A DNA stretch of 64,000 bases from Cupriavidus basilensis (GTDB lineage: Bacteria > Pseudomonadota > Gammaproteobacteria > Burkholderiales > Burkholderiaceae), in NCBI RefSeq assembly GCF_000832305.1, contig NZ_CP010536.1:3844001-3908000 (forward strand), read 5' to 3'. Both the position numbers and the translations under genes were made by a program. Below, in pieces: positions 1 to 9,038 of the stretch (its first letter is position 1; every line of letters starts with the position of its first letter). The notes beneath the pieces were generated by a model. The model was given only the letters and a program-made list of their open reading frames with translations, was not told the DNA's origin and did not search any database.

Positions 1-1707
1 ACCGAAGTCACCGGCTCGGTCACCACCAACGGCCTGGTGCGCGCCACCGCGGACTACAACACGCCCACGGGCGAGACCTCGGCCTTCCGGATCGCGGCAA
101 TGGCCCAGGACGGCTCGGCTAGTACGCGCGACCAGACCAAGGTGAAGGACTTCGGCCTGGCGCCGTCGTGGCGCCTGGGCATCGGCACCCCCACCGAAAT
201 CACGCTGTCGGCGCTGCTGCAGCATAACGAGGACCAGCCCGACTACGGCCTGCCGGCCATCAACGGACACCCGGTCAACGTCGACCGAAAGACGGCCTAT
301 GGCTTCAACGACGACCGCACCATCCAGGACGTGGCCGCGCTGGGCGCCACCGTTGATCACAAGTTCTCGCCCAACCTGCGCCTGCGCAACCAGACCCAGT
401 TCAACTACGTCAACACCAACGCGCGCGAAACCGCGCCGAACGCCGTCGGCACGGTCAGCGCCAAGGGCTTCACCCCGCTGACCACCACCACGCTGCCGCT
501 GGATGCGCTGTTCGTGCGCCAGCAAAGCCACGACCGCCATATCCGCGACTACTCGATCTTCAACCAGACCGAGCTGACCGCCAAGTTCGACACCGGCCCG
601 GTCAAGCACACCGTGCTGGTGGGCGCCGAAATCGGCCACGATGGCTATGACAACCAGAACTACTACCGCAACGGCACCTGCAACGGCGTGCCGCTGAACT
701 CCGCCGCCACCCCCACCGCGGCGGCCGGCATCAGCGGCTACGCGGCGTGCGAGCCGGTCGTCAACCCGACCTACAGCAACTCGCCGGCCACCGCGCCGAG
801 CGCGACCGGCAACCGCCAGGGCGCGGCGGCCAACACGCTGGCGGCCTACATCAACGACTCGGTGGAGTTCAGCAAGCAATGGAAGCTGGTGGGCGGACTG
901 CGCTACGACAAGTACATTGCCAGCATCACCAATTCCATCAACTCGTCCAATACGCTGGGCAGCACCGTGTTGCCCAGCGCCAGCCAGACGGTCAACTTCA
1001 CCAGCGTGCGCGTGGGCGGCATCTGGCAGCCGACCGAGGCGCAGTCCTACTACCTGTCGTATGGCACGTCGTTCAACCCGTCGCTGGAGCAGCTGGTGGG
1101 CACCGTGGGCCAGCAGAACCTGGACCCGGAAAAGAACAAGTCCTATGAAGTGGGCGGCAAGTGGGACCTGCTGGGCGGCGACCTGTCGCTGAACTCGGCG
1201 CTGTTCCAGATCACCAAGGACAACGCCCGCAGCCAGATCGACGCCACCACGTACTCGCTGGCCGGCAAGATCCGCGTGCGCGGCTTCCGCGCCGGCGCGA
1301 CCGGCCGCATCACCAGCAAGTGGCAAGTCTTCGCGGGATACACCTACCTGGACGGCGAGATCGTCAACGGCATCGCCGCCGGCACCCAAGGCATGGTCCC
1401 GACCAATACGCCCAAGCACACCGCGACGGCATGGACCAGCTACCGCGTGTTGCAGGACTGGGAAGTGGGCGGCGGCGCCTTCTATATGTCGCAGCGCTAC
1501 GCCAACAACACCAACACCGTGCAGGTGGGTGGCTACGTGCGCTGGGACGGCATGATTGCCTACCATCAGCCGAAGTACGACGTGCGCCTGAACCTGTTCA
1601 ACGTGTTCGACAAGAAGTACTACGATGCGCTGATCCAGTCGGACGGCGGACGCTCGGTGCCCGGCACCGGCCGCACCGCGATGCTGTCCTTCATCTACCG
1701 TATGTAA
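1..1707 (+). CDS. TonB-dependent siderophore receptor, C-terminal part (5' end outside window)
   Basis: Outer-membrane ligand-gated porin that imports ferric siderophores or similar chelates using TonB/ExbBD energy. The frame is open from base 1, so the gene starts upstream; 568 residues remain and the signal peptide, TonB box and most of the plug are missing. What is visible is a beta-barrel pattern: alternating aromatic and polar strands, Asn/Gly/Thr-rich loops, and near the end the family-typical NLFNVFDKKYY stretch followed by a short last strand. The terminal residue is Met rather than the usual Phe, with aromatic Phe and Tyr just before it. The next gene is a PiuC-type dioxygenase, a common partner of such receptors, which supports an iron-uptake role. 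The substrate cannot be told from this portion. Confidence 0.93.
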   Translation, partial: TEVTGSVTTNGLVRATADYNTPTGETSAFRIAAMAQDGSASTRDQTKVKDFGLAPSWRLGIGTPTEITLSALLQHNEDQPDYGLPAINGHPVNVDRKTAYGFNDDRTIQDVAALGATVDHKFSPNLRLRNQTQFNYVNTNARETAPNAVGTVSAKGFTPLTTTTLPLDALFVRQQSHDRHIRDYSIFNQTELTAKFDTGPVKHTVLVGAEIGHDGYDNQNYYRNGTCNGVPLNSAATPTAAAGISGYAACEPVVNPTYSNSPATAPSATGNRQGAAANTLAAYINDSVEFSKQWKLVGGLRYDKYIASITNSINSSNTLGSTVLPSASQTVNFTSVRVGGIWQPTEAQSYYLSYGTSFNPSLEQLVGTVGQQNLDPEKNKSYEVGGKWDLLGGDLSLNSALFQITKDNARSQIDATTYSLAGKIRVRGFRAGATGRITSKWQVFAGYTYLDGEIVNGIAAGTQGMVPTNTPKHTATAWTSYRVLQDWEVGGGAFYMSQRYANNTNTVQVGGYVRWDGMIAYHQPKYDVRLNLFNVFDKKYYDALIQSDGGRSVPGTGRTAMLSFIYRM

Positions 1708-1792
1708 GCTGAGGTAAAGTGGCGCGATGCCACGTCACGCGGCGGCGCCGGAAACCTCCCGCGCGCTGGCGCCGAACCCTGTCGAGATCGTC

Positions 1793-2479
1793 ATGCTTGT
1801 CTGCATTCCCAAGGTACTCAACGCGGAGCAGCTTGCCGTGCTGCGCCAGCATCTCGACCAGGCCGGCACGGCCTGGGTGGATGGCCGCGTATCGGCCGGC
1901 TACTCCGGCGCGCCGGTCAAGTTCAACCAGCAGATCGACGAGCGCGCCGAAGTGGCACAGCAGTGCCAGCACCTGATCCTTGGCATGCTCGAGCGCAATC
2001 CGCTGTTCATCAGCGCCGCGCTGCCCAATATCGTCTACCCGCCGATGTTCAACCGCTACAGCGAGGGCATGACCTTCGGCGCCCATGTGGACGGCAGCGT
2101 GCGCATTCATCCGCACAATGGCCGCAAGCTGCGTACCGACGTCTCGGCCACGCTCTTCCTCAGCGACCCCGCCAGCTATGACGGCGGCGAGCTGCAGGTG
2201 GAAGACACCTACGGCACCCACAGCGTCAAGCTGGAAGCCGGCGACATGGTGATCTATCCCGCCACCAGCCTGCACCAGGTCACACCGATCACGCGCGGCA
2301 CGCGCGTGGCGAGCTTCTTCTGGATCCAGAGCCTGGTGCGCGACGACGCGCAGCGCGCGCTGCTGTTCGACCTCGACAACGCGATCCAGAAACTCAACCA
2401 GACCGGCGCCGACGATGGTGCGCGGCGCTCTCTGGTGGGTTGCTACCACAACCTGCTGCGGCAGTGGACCGAAACCTGA
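1793..2479 (+). CDS. piuC: PKHD-type Fe(II)/2-oxoglutarate dioxygenase, PiuC/YbiX family
   Basis: Non-haem iron, 2-oxoglutarate-dependent hydroxylase of the family found beside TonB-dependent iron receptors; the physiological substrate is unknown. The 228-residue product has the usual length for the family. The iron-binding triad is visible as His98-x-Asp100 (in FGAHVDGS) and His161 (in SLHQVTP), with an Arg about ten residues later (ITRGTR) for 2-oxoglutarate. I chose the ATG at 1793 because homologues begin close to this point; an in-frame upstream ATG at 1727 would add 22 residues without family character. It lies 85 bases after the TonB receptor on the same strand, so co-transcription is likely. 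It is convergent with the LysR gene that follows. Confidence 0.9.
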   Translation: MLVCIPKVLNAEQLAVLRQHLDQAGTAWVDGRVSAGYSGAPVKFNQQIDERAEVAQQCQHLILGMLERNPLFISAALPNIVYPPMFNRYSEGMTFGAHVDGSVRIHPHNGRKLRTDVSATLFLSDPASYDGGELQVEDTYGTHSVKLEAGDMVIYPATSLHQVTPITRGTRVASFFWIQSLVRDDAQRALLFDLDNAIQKLNQTGADDGARRSLVGCYHNLLRQWTET

Positions 2480-2506
2480 AAGGGGACGAGTCCATCCACC
2501 GCGCGG

Positions 2507-3397
2507 TTATGCGAACTGCTCCGCCAGCGCTGTCCTCACCTTCCCGACCAGTGCCGCTTCCCCGGCCCGTGCAGGCAGCAGGAAAAATTCCGCCGTGGGC
2601 AGGGCCGGCAGCTTGAGCCTGGCCAGCGTAGCGGCATCGATCCGCGCCACGCCCGGCCCGATCGCCGACTCGTTCAGGCACGAGACGCCAAGCCCGGCAG
2701 CCAGCGCCAGATGCAGGCCAGCGACGCCGGAGGCGGAATGGGCGATCACGTGGTCCAGGCGCCGTCGCCGCAGCGTCTGCACCACGAACTGATGCAGCGA
2801 GCAGGTATCGGGCAGCAGCACCAGCGGCAGCGGGCCGCTCACGCGCTCCGCCTCGCCCTGCGCCGCGACCCAGGCCAGCGCTTCGCGGCGCAGCACGGTG
2901 CCGCGCACGCCCTTGGCGCCAGCCTGCTGGCCTCCCCCCTTGCCCGGCAACCGCATCGACAATCCGATATCGAAATCATCGGTGTGCATTCCCGCATCGA
3001 TGACGCTGCTTTTCGTCACCTGTACATGCAGCCGCAGGTAGGGATAGCGCTCGCGCAGCCCGCGCAGCATGCCGGCAATCTCGCCCGGTCGGAAGTAGTC
3101 CGTCACCGCGAGCCGCAACTCGCCATCCAGCGTGTGGCCGCGCAGGTCTTGCAGCGCCAGCTCGGACAGCGCGAGGATGCGCCGCGCATGCTCGAGCAAG
3201 CGCGTGCCGGCGGGTGTCGGCGCCGCGCCCTGCTTGCCGCGCGTGAGCAGCGGCACGCCGGCGCGCTCCTCCAGCTTGCGCAGTTGCTCGCTGACCGAGG
3301 ACTGCGACAGGAACAGCCGAGGCGCCGCGGCGGACAGGCTGCCGGCGTCCGCCACGGTCACGAACGTGCGTAGCTGGTCGAGTTCAAGTACGCGCAT
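2507..3397 (-). CDS. LysR-family transcriptional regulator
   Basis: DNA-binding regulator of 296 residues with the LysR layout: N-terminal winged helix-turn-helix (starting MRVLELDQLRTFVTVADAGS, with the recognition region around LFLSQSSVSEQLRKLE) and a C-terminal periplasmic-binding-like effector domain. The ATG at 3397 gives the canonical LysR start; the longer open frame upstream does not resemble the family. It is divergent from the tautomerase gene at 3549, and an inverted repeat lies between them, so the tautomerase and perhaps the permease after it are the probable targets. The inducer is not predictable from sequence. Confidence 0.92.
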   Translation of the reverse strand: MRVLELDQLRTFVTVADAGSLSAAAPRLFLSQSSVSEQLRKLEERAGVPLLTRGKQGAAPTPAGTRLLEHARRILALSELALQDLRGHTLDGELRLAVTDYFRPGEIAGMLRGLRERYPYLRLHVQVTKSSVIDAGMHTDDFDIGLSMRLPGKGGGQQAGAKGVRGTVLRREALAWVAAQGEAERVSGPLPLVLLPDTCSLHQFVVQTLRRRRLDHVIAHSASGVAGLHLALAAGLGVSCLNESAIGPGVARIDAATLARLKLPALPTAEFFLLPARAGEAALVGKVRTALAEQFA

Positions 3398-3421
3398 GGC
3401 GGGCCCCCATCTCATTTCGGC

Positions 3422-3446
3422 ATTAACGATGGATGGTATCGTAAAT
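3422..3446. promoter_or_regulatory. Candidate LysR operator between divergent regulator and tautomerase genes
   Basis: Nine-base arms ATTAACGAT and ATCGTAAAT form an inverted repeat with one mismatch around a seven-base spacer. It lies in the 151-base divergent gap, 25 bases upstream of the LysR start. The T-N11-A form within it matches the LysR binding-site pattern. Assignment to this regulator is inference from position. Confidence 0.5.
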
Positions 3447-3548
3447 TCCCGTTTTTCCGATGGAAGGCAAACACCTAGACTGGCATCACTTCCCCGCTGA
3501 GCCAAACCCAGCCAACCCAGTGAAACCGCAAGAATGAAGGAGTCCGTC

Positions 3549-3941
3549 ATGCCCCACATCAACCTGCAGATTTCCGGCAAGCCCAATGCATCGCTGACCC
3601 GCCGCAGCGCCGCCGCCGTAGCCGAACTGACCCAGCGCGTACTCGGCAAGAAGCCGGAGGTCACCGTCGTTTCCGTGCAGTACATCGACCACGACGCCTG
3701 GATCATTGGCGGCGAGCCGCTCTCGGAGCTTGGCCGCAACGCCTTTCACCTCGACATCAGCGTAACGGACGAAACCAACACCAAGGCCGAGAAAGCGCAG
3801 TACCTGAAGGCCGTGTTCGAGGCCCTCTCGGAGCTGATCGGCAACGTACATCCGGTTTCATACATCCACGTGGTGGATGCGCGCGCCGCCACCTACGGCT
3901 ACGGTGGCCTGTCCCAGGAATACCGCTACCAGCACGGCTGA
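3549..3941 (+). CDS. Tautomerase-superfamily protein
   Basis: Predicted 130-residue member of the tautomerase superfamily, which uses an N-terminal proline as general base for keto-enol tautomerisation or dehalogenation-type chemistry. After Met removal the protein begins Pro-His-Ile-Asn, giving the catalytic Pro1. I therefore chose the ATG at 3549 rather than the in-frame ATG at 3534, which would bury the proline; AAGGAG lies about six bases upstream of 3549. The length is about twice that of a 4-oxalocrotonate tautomerase subunit, so it may be a fused-repeat or larger-subunit form. It is divergent from a LysR gene and followed by a GntP permease. The substrate is unknown. Confidence 0.8.
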   Translation: MPHINLQISGKPNASLTRRSAAAVAELTQRVLGKKPEVTVVSVQYIDHDAWIIGGEPLSELGRNAFHLDISVTDETNTKAEKAQYLKAVFEALSELIGNVHPVSYIHVVDARAATYGYGGLSQEYRYQHG

Positions 3942-4085
3942 GCCCAGGCTACGGACGACGGCGAAATGCGAGCCTTTGAGACAGGACATTGTCGCAGTGC
4001 AGCAAATTGTGGCAAAGTCGGCACCTGATCTGCCGCGCACGGTGCCACGAGCGCCGCGCGCGCGGAGGAACCACAAGGAGAACCG

Positions 4086-5477
4086 ATGTCCTTCCTCATC
4101 GTCCTGGCCGCCCTGGCCTTCTTGATGTTTGCGGCCTACCGCGGCTACAGCGTCATCCTGTTCGCCCCGGTGGCCGCGCTTGGCGCCGTGCTGCTGACCG
4201 AGCCCGCCGCCGTGGCGCCGGTCTTCTCCGGCATCTTCATGGAGAAGATGGTCGGCTTCGTCAAACTGTATTTCCCGGTCTTCCTGCTGGGCGCCGTGTT
4301 CGGCAAGGTAATCGAGCTGTCGGGTTTCTCGGAGTCCATCGTGGCTGCGGCCATCCGCTATATAGGCCGCTCGCGTGCCAATGCGGTGATCGTCGCCGTT
4401 TGCGCGCTGCTGACCTATGGCGGCGTCTCGCTGTTCGTGGTGGTGTTCGCCGTCTATCCGTTCGCGGCGGAGCTTTACCGGCAGAGCAATATCCCCAAGC
4501 GGCTGATGCCGGGCGCCATTGCGCTGGGCGCGTTCTCGTTCACCATGGACTCGCTGCCGGGCACGCCGCAGATCCAGAACATCATCCCCACCACCTTCTT
4601 CAAGACCACGACCTGGGCAGCGCCGGTGCTAGGCCTGCTCGGCTCGCTGTTCATCATCGGGGTGGGCCTGGGCTACCTGGAGTGGCGCCGCCGCGCGGCC
4701 ATGGCACGCGGCGAGGGCTACGGCGCAGCGTTGCGCAATGAGCCGGAGCGCAGCCAGACCGGCCACCTGCCGCATCCGGCACTGGCGCTGCTGCCGCTGG
4801 TGGTGGTGGGCGTGGCCAACTTCGTCTTCACGCGCATGATTCCGCAGTGGTACGGCAGCAGCTACAGCGTGTCGCTGCCCGGGCTGGCCAAGCCCGTGGA
4901 GACCCAGATCGCCACGGTGACCGCGATCTGGGCGGTGGAGGCGGCGCTGCTGCTGGGCATCGTGGTGGTGGTGGCAACGGCGTTCGGCGCGGTGCGTGAG
5001 CGCTTTGCCGAGGGCAGCAAGAGTGCCATCGGCGGCGCGCTGCTGGCCGCCATGAACACGGCCTCGGAGTATGGCTTCGGCGGCGTGATCGCCGCGCTGC
5101 CCGGCTTCCTGGTCGTCAGCGATGCGCTCAAGAGCATCGCCAACCCGCTGGTCAATGCCGCCGTGTCTGTCAGCACGCTGGCGGGCATCACCGGCTCGGC
5201 GTCGGGCGGCATGAGCATCGCGCTGGCCGCCATGTCGGACACGTTCATCCACGGCGCGCAGGCCGCCGGCATTCCGCTCGAGGTGCTGCACCGTGTGGTG
5301 TCCATGGCCAGCGGCGGCATGGATACGCTGCCGCACAACGGCGCCGTGATCACCCTGCTGGCGGTGACGGGCCTGACGCACCGGGAGTCCTACCGCGACA
5401 TTTTCGCGGTGACCGTCATCAAGACGCTGGCCGTGCTCTTCGTGATCACGGTCTACTACGTGACCGGCCTGGCCTGA
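4086..5477 (+). CDS. GntP-family inner-membrane permease
   Basis: Proton-coupled carboxylate or gluconate-type transporter, 463 residues, with about a dozen hydrophobic segments starting at the N-terminus (LIVLAALAFLMFAAYRGYS). Conserved-looking polar stretches include GGVSLFVVVFAVYPFA, the SLPGTPQIQNIIPT loop in the first half and the GSASGGMSIALAAMSD segment in the second half, as expected of the duplicated GntP fold. An AAGGAG ribosome-binding site lies just before the start. It follows the tautomerase gene by 144 bases on the same strand and could import the compound that the tautomerase and neighbouring redox enzymes process. That link is inference. Confidence 0.85.
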   Translation: MSFLIVLAALAFLMFAAYRGYSVILFAPVAALGAVLLTEPAAVAPVFSGIFMEKMVGFVKLYFPVFLLGAVFGKVIELSGFSESIVAAAIRYIGRSRANAVIVAVCALLTYGGVSLFVVVFAVYPFAAELYRQSNIPKRLMPGAIALGAFSFTMDSLPGTPQIQNIIPTTFFKTTTWAAPVLGLLGSLFIIGVGLGYLEWRRRAAMARGEGYGAALRNEPERSQTGHLPHPALALLPLVVVGVANFVFTRMIPQWYGSSYSVSLPGLAKPVETQIATVTAIWAVEAALLLGIVVVVATAFGAVRERFAEGSKSAIGGALLAAMNTASEYGFGGVIAALPGFLVVSDALKSIANPLVNAAVSVSTLAGITGSASGGMSIALAAMSDTFIHGAQAAGIPLEVLHRVVSMASGGMDTLPHNGAVITLLAVTGLTHRESYRDIFAVTVIKTLAVLFVITVYYVTGLA

Positions 5478-5609
5478 ACGCGGCGGCGCGCGCCGCGCCT
5501 TGTGGATCGCGCCATCCTTACCTAGTGTGAGTGGGTAGCCGGCCGTGAGCGTGCGCTTTGCGCGCCACATGCCGGATGCTCCACCCTGCACTTCCCACCG
5601 GAACACCGC

Positions 5610-6443
5610 ATGAAAACCGTGAGTCTGCCCGGCGGCGAAAGCGTTGCCGCGCTCGGCATGGGCACCTGGAACATGGGCGATCAGCCGGCCGCGCGCGCGG
5701 AAGAACTTGCCACGCTGCGTCTCGGGCTGGACCTGGGCCTGACGCTCATCGACACCGCCGAGATGTACGGCGATGGCCGCTCGGAGGAACTGGTCGGCGA
5801 AGCCATCGCCGGCCGGCGCGACGAGGTCTTCCTGGTCAGCAAGGTGTACCCGCACAACGCCGGGCGCACCGGCGCGGTGGCCGCCTGCGAACGCAGCCTG
5901 CGCCGCCTGGGCACCGACCGCCTCGACCTGTACCTGCTGCACTGGCGTGGGGGCGTACCGTTGGCGGAGACCATGGAGGCCTTCATGGCGCTGCGCAAGG
6001 CCGGCAAGATCCGGTACTTCGGCGTCAGCAACCTCGACCTTGACGATATGCGCGCTCTGTGGCGCGTGCCCGGCGGCAAGGAGGTAGCGGCCAACCAGTT
6101 GCTCTACAACCTCACGCGGCGCGGCATCGAGTGGGACTTGCTGCCCTGGCTGCGCGAGCATGGCGTTCCGTTGATGGCTTACTCGCCGATCGAGCAAGCC
6201 ACGCTGCTGCGCAATCCCCGGCTTGCAGGCTTTGCCAAGAAACATGGCATCAGCCCGGTGCAGGCGGCGCTGGGCTGGCTGCTGGCGCAGCAGGGCGTCA
6301 TCGCGATTCCCAAGACCAGCCACCGCGAGCGCCTGCGCGAGAACCACGGCGCACTCGCGCTGCGACTCTCCGCGCAGCAACTGGCCGAGCTGGACGCGGC
6401 CTTCCAGCCACCGGACGGCCCGCACCCGCTGGCGATGCTGTGA
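5610..6443 (+). CDS. Aldo/keto reductase
   Basis: NAD(P)H-dependent reductase of 277 residues with a TIM-barrel AKR pattern. The catalytic tetrad is visible as Asp48 and Tyr53 (LIDTAEMYG), Lys78 (LVSKVYP) and His111 (LYLLHW). The cofactor region [13 protein letters not shown] lies near the C-terminus. It resembles the YeaE / 2,5-diketo-gluconate reductase group of bacterial AKRs, which accept small aldehydes and ketones. It lies 132 bases after the GntP permease and 26 bases before the flavoprotein gene, so the two reductases are probably co-transcribed. The stop codon sits in a short 8-base near-duplication (TGTGATGT, TGTGATGC). Confidence 0.92.
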   Translation: MKTVSLPGGESVAALGMGTWNMGDQPAARAEELATLRLGLDLGLTLIDTAEMYGDGRSEELVGEAIAGRRDEVFLVSKVYPHNAGRTGAVAACERSLRRLGTDRLDLYLLHWRGGVPLAETMEAFMALRKAGKIRYFGVSNLDLDDMRALWRVPGGKEVAANQLLYNLTRRGIEWDLLPWLREHGVPLMAYSPIEQATLLRNPRLAGFAKKHGISPVQAALGWLLAQQGVIAIPKTSHRERLRENHGALALRLSAQQLAELDAAFQPPDGPHPLAML

Positions 6444-6469
6444 TGTTGTGATGCCCAGGAGCCCCCGCC

Positions 6470-7879
6470 ATGACACTCGACTACGACGCCATCATCATCG
6501 GCACCGGCCAGGCCGGCCCCCCGCTGGCGGCGCGCCTGAGCGCGGCCGGCCAGAAGGTGGCCGTGATCGAGCGCCAGTCGTTCGGCGGGACCTGCGTCAA
6601 CACTGGCTGCATCCCCACCAAGACCATGGTGGCGAGCGCCTACGCGGCTAACCTGGCCCGGCGCGGCGCCGAGTACGGCGTGGTGCCCACCGGGCCTGTG
6701 ACGGTGGATATGGCTCGCGTCAAGGCGCGCAAGGACGGCGTCGTCGGCAAGTCCATGCACGGCGTGGAAACGTGGGTGCGCATGCTGGAACATGGCACCG
6801 TCCATCTCGGCCACGCGCGCTTCGAGGGCCCGGACACTGTGCGCGTGAACGACACCCTGCTGCGAGCTCGCAATATCTTCATCAACGTCGGCGGGCGTGC
6901 CGCTGCGCCGCCGATGCCCGGGATCGAACAGGTGGACTACCTGACCAACGCCGGCATGATGCGCGTGGACACCTTGCCGCGGCACCTGCTGGTAGTGGGC
7001 GGCAGTTATATCGGGCTGGAGTTCGGCCAGATGTTTCGCCGCTTCGGCAGCGAGGTCACCATCGTGCAGCGCGGCCCGCGCCTGATCGAGCGGGAGGATC
7101 CCGATGTGTCCGACGCCGTGCGCGGCATCCTCGCCGCCGAGGGCATCGCGCTGCGCCTCGATGCCGAGTGCATCGCGCTGGAACAGCGCGGCGCCGAGGT
7201 CGTGGTGAAGATGGATTGCGCGCAAGGCGCGCCCGAGATCGTCGGCTCGCACGTGCTGCTGGCGGTGGGACGGCGGCCCAATACCGACGATCTTGGCCTG
7301 GACCGCGCCGGCATCGCCGTGGATGCGCGTGGCTACATCCAGGTGGACGAGCAGTTGCGCACCAATGTGCCCGGCATCTGGGCCATGGGCGACTGCAACG
7401 GGCGCGGCGCCTTCACCCATACCGCCTACAACGATTTCGAGATCGTCGCGGCCAACCTGCTGGACGCGGCATCCGGCGAGCCGCCCCGCACGCTCGGCGA
7501 CCGCATCCCCGCCTATGCCCTCTACACCGACCCGCCGCTGGGGCGCGTGGGCATGAACGAGGCCGAGGCGCGCCGGTCCGGGCGCAATGTGCTGGTTGGC
7601 ATGCGGCCGATGACGCGGGTTGGCCGCGCGGTGGAAAAAGGCGAGACGCAAGGCTTCATGAAGATCCTGGTCGATGCCGACAGCCGCGAGATCCTTGGCG
7701 CGGCGGTGCTGGGCGTGGGCGGCGACGAGGTGATCCATTGCATCCTCGACGCGATGTATGCGTGCGCGCCGTACACGGTGCTCCAGCGCGCCATGCATAT
7801 CCACCCAACGGTGTCCGAGCTGATCCCGACCATGCTGGGAGAGCTGCATGCGCTGGAGCCGGCCGGCCTGGCGGCGTAA
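6470..7879 (+). CDS. Class I pyridine nucleotide-disulfide oxidoreductase (mercuric-reductase-like FAD protein)
   Basis: FAD/NAD(P)H-dependent disulfide oxidoreductase of 469 residues. The N-terminal FAD Rossmann motif (IIIGTGQAGPPLAARL), the redox-active disulfide GGTCVNTGCIPTK with Cys42 and Cys47, a second nucleotide-binding motif (VVGGSYIGLEFGQ) and the FAD motif (GIWAMGDCNG) occur in the expected order. The C-terminal HPTVSE supplies the His-Glu pair seen in lipoamide dehydrogenase relatives. It lacks the N-terminal heavy-metal domain and the C-terminal vicinal cysteines of true MerA, so mercury reduction is not supported. It follows the aldo/keto reductase after 26 bases. Its physiological electron acceptor is unknown. 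Confidence 0.88.
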   Translation: MTLDYDAIIIGTGQAGPPLAARLSAAGQKVAVIERQSFGGTCVNTGCIPTKTMVASAYAANLARRGAEYGVVPTGPVTVDMARVKARKDGVVGKSMHGVETWVRMLEHGTVHLGHARFEGPDTVRVNDTLLRARNIFINVGGRAAAPPMPGIEQVDYLTNAGMMRVDTLPRHLLVVGGSYIGLEFGQMFRRFGSEVTIVQRGPRLIEREDPDVSDAVRGILAAEGIALRLDAECIALEQRGAEVVVKMDCAQGAPEIVGSHVLLAVGRRPNTDDLGLDRAGIAVDARGYIQVDEQLRTNVPGIWAMGDCNGRGAFTHTAYNDFEIVAANLLDAASGEPPRTLGDRIPAYALYTDPPLGRVGMNEAEARRSGRNVLVGMRPMTRVGRAVEKGETQGFMKILVDADSREILGAAVLGVGGDEVIHCILDAMYACAPYTVLQRAMHIHPTVSELIPTMLGELHALEPAGLAA

Positions 7880-7902
7880 CTGGCCAGCGCTGGGCCGCGC
7901 GG

Positions 7903-8151
7903 CTAGCGCCGCGGCGCCGGCGCCGCGCGCTCGCCCAGGTACACCAGCAGCAGCTCCTCGACGGTGAGGCGCCGGAGCCTGGCTTCGCGTCCAATGGCGC
8001 GCTCCAGCTCAGAGAGCTGGAAGGCTTCCACGCTCATGCCGACAGCGCGAGCGTGGCGCGGGGTGATGACCTTGAGCAGCGCCACCACTTCGGGGTTGTC
8101 GGCGAGAAAACGCTCATGGGCAAGTTGCAAGCGTTCGGGGGAAAGAGTCAT
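7903..8151 (-). CDS. Hypothetical small protein, 82 residues
   Basis: I do not recognise this gene. The product is 82 residues, soluble, Leu/Arg/Glu-rich and probably helical. It starts MTLSPERLQLAHERFLADN, contains an HARAVGMSVEAFQLSELERA segment and ends in a short Ala/Pro/Arg tail. It has no signal peptide, membrane segment or cysteine pair. It is convergent with the flavoprotein gene 24 bases away and no other open frame covers this stretch convincingly. Coding bias resembles the surroundings. It could be a small regulator or scaffold, but nothing decides this. Confidence 0.55.
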   Translation of the reverse strand: MTLSPERLQLAHERFLADNPEVVALLKVITPRHARAVGMSVEAFQLSELERAIGREARLRRLTVEELLLVYLGERAAPAPRR

Positions 8152-8323
8152 CGGGAAGGGACCGCAATAAGGTGGAGGCAGGTAGGTGGCGTGCGACGGC
8201 CTGGCGAGCAGGTACGGGCAGGAATGCGCGCCGGTGCCCGCGCATTACACCACAGCCGTGCCGCAGCCCCCAACCGCAGCGCAACCGCAGTGCAATCGGA
8301 ACGCAAGCGCAGGCCTCGCCGCG

Positions 8324-8731
8324 TTATTGCGCCTTGGCGGTATAGCGCTCGCGCTCGACGTAGCGGACCAGGTAGTTGCGGGTCTTGGCTTCGGTATCCT
8401 GGCTCACCCGGTCAGCAGCCTGGCGCGCGCCGTCGCGGCCATGCGAGGACACCATCTGTGCATCCAGGTAATCGCGAAACGCCGCGTGCATGGCATCGAG
8501 CCGGGGCCGGCACGCCTTGAGCGCCACCCTGGCGAGATCCTGCGCGGAGGCGCTGCTGGCCATGCCGGCATCGGCCTGATCCTTGGCGCACGTCGTGTAA
8601 GCCGCGCGCAGCGATTGCCATTGCTCGTTGGCTTCGGCGGAGGCTTGTGGATTGGCGGGCGCGTGCGAAGCGCAAGCCGCTGCCAGCAAGGCGACGGGGA
8701 TGAGGGGGATGAGATGGAGAACGGATTTCAT
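8324..8731 (-). CDS. Putative lipoprotein of unknown function, 135 residues
   Basis: The protein has a lipoprotein signal: MKSVLHLIPLIPVALLAAAC with the lipobox Ala-Ala-Ala-Cys at residues 17-20, followed by Ala-Ser. This points to lipid modification and retention in the outer or inner membrane facing the periplasm. The mature part is helical and rich in Ala, Arg and Gln with two further cysteines (TTCAKD and LKACRP), which could form a disulfide. No known domain was recognised. It is divergent from another lipoprotein gene at 9039; the two share a 307-base upstream region and may be co-regulated. Confidence 0.7.
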   Translation of the reverse strand: MKSVLHLIPLIPVALLAAACASHAPANPQASAEANEQWQSLRAAYTTCAKDQADAGMASSASAQDLARVALKACRPRLDAMHAAFRDYLDAQMVSSHGRDGARQAADRVSQDTEAKTRNYLVRYVERERYTAKAQ

Positions 8732-9038
8732 ATGTCATGGACTTATCTGGCATGTCCGGGTTCCTGCCCGGATGAAACAGGTTGTTGCGACGCGGCCGTG
8801 CTTGTAGGACACCGCGCTCCAAAAATGCAGCCTCCGTCCTACAGCCATTCGCGAGAATGCTTTGTATATTTCTATAGAAACGATGGGAGTACACCGGCTT
8901 TTCGGAAAAACCCCAAAATCCGGCATGCGGCGAGATTTCAAGTTTCTGCAAGTGCCGATTACGCCTATCCTGTAGGGTGCGTGGAGTGGCTCCGGAGTAT
9001 CCGGTGCAGTGAGAGGTAAAACAATCAGGAGAGTGAGC
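8732..9038. other. Divergent intergenic region between two lipoprotein genes
   Basis: These 307 bases hold no credible gene. The stretch from about 8865 to 8950 is more AT-rich than its surroundings (TTTGTATATTTCTATAGAAA) and is the probable promoter zone for the divergent pair. A ribosome-binding site CAGGAG lies just before the SYLF gene. I see no clear operator. Confidence 0.5.

Noticed and set aside
4629..7849. Two long minus-strand frames opposite the permease, AKR and flavoprotein genes
   Set aside because: His/Arg/Ala-rich shadow translations without family features; the plus-strand genes carry catalytic motifs.
6470..7879. Mercuric reductase (merA)
   Set aside because: No N-terminal heavy-metal domain, no C-terminal vicinal cysteines and no mer genes nearby; only the general disulfide-reductase motifs are present.
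7903..8151. Antitoxin-type interpretation of the small gene
   Set aside because: No paired toxin gene and no known antitoxin motif; kept as hypothetical.
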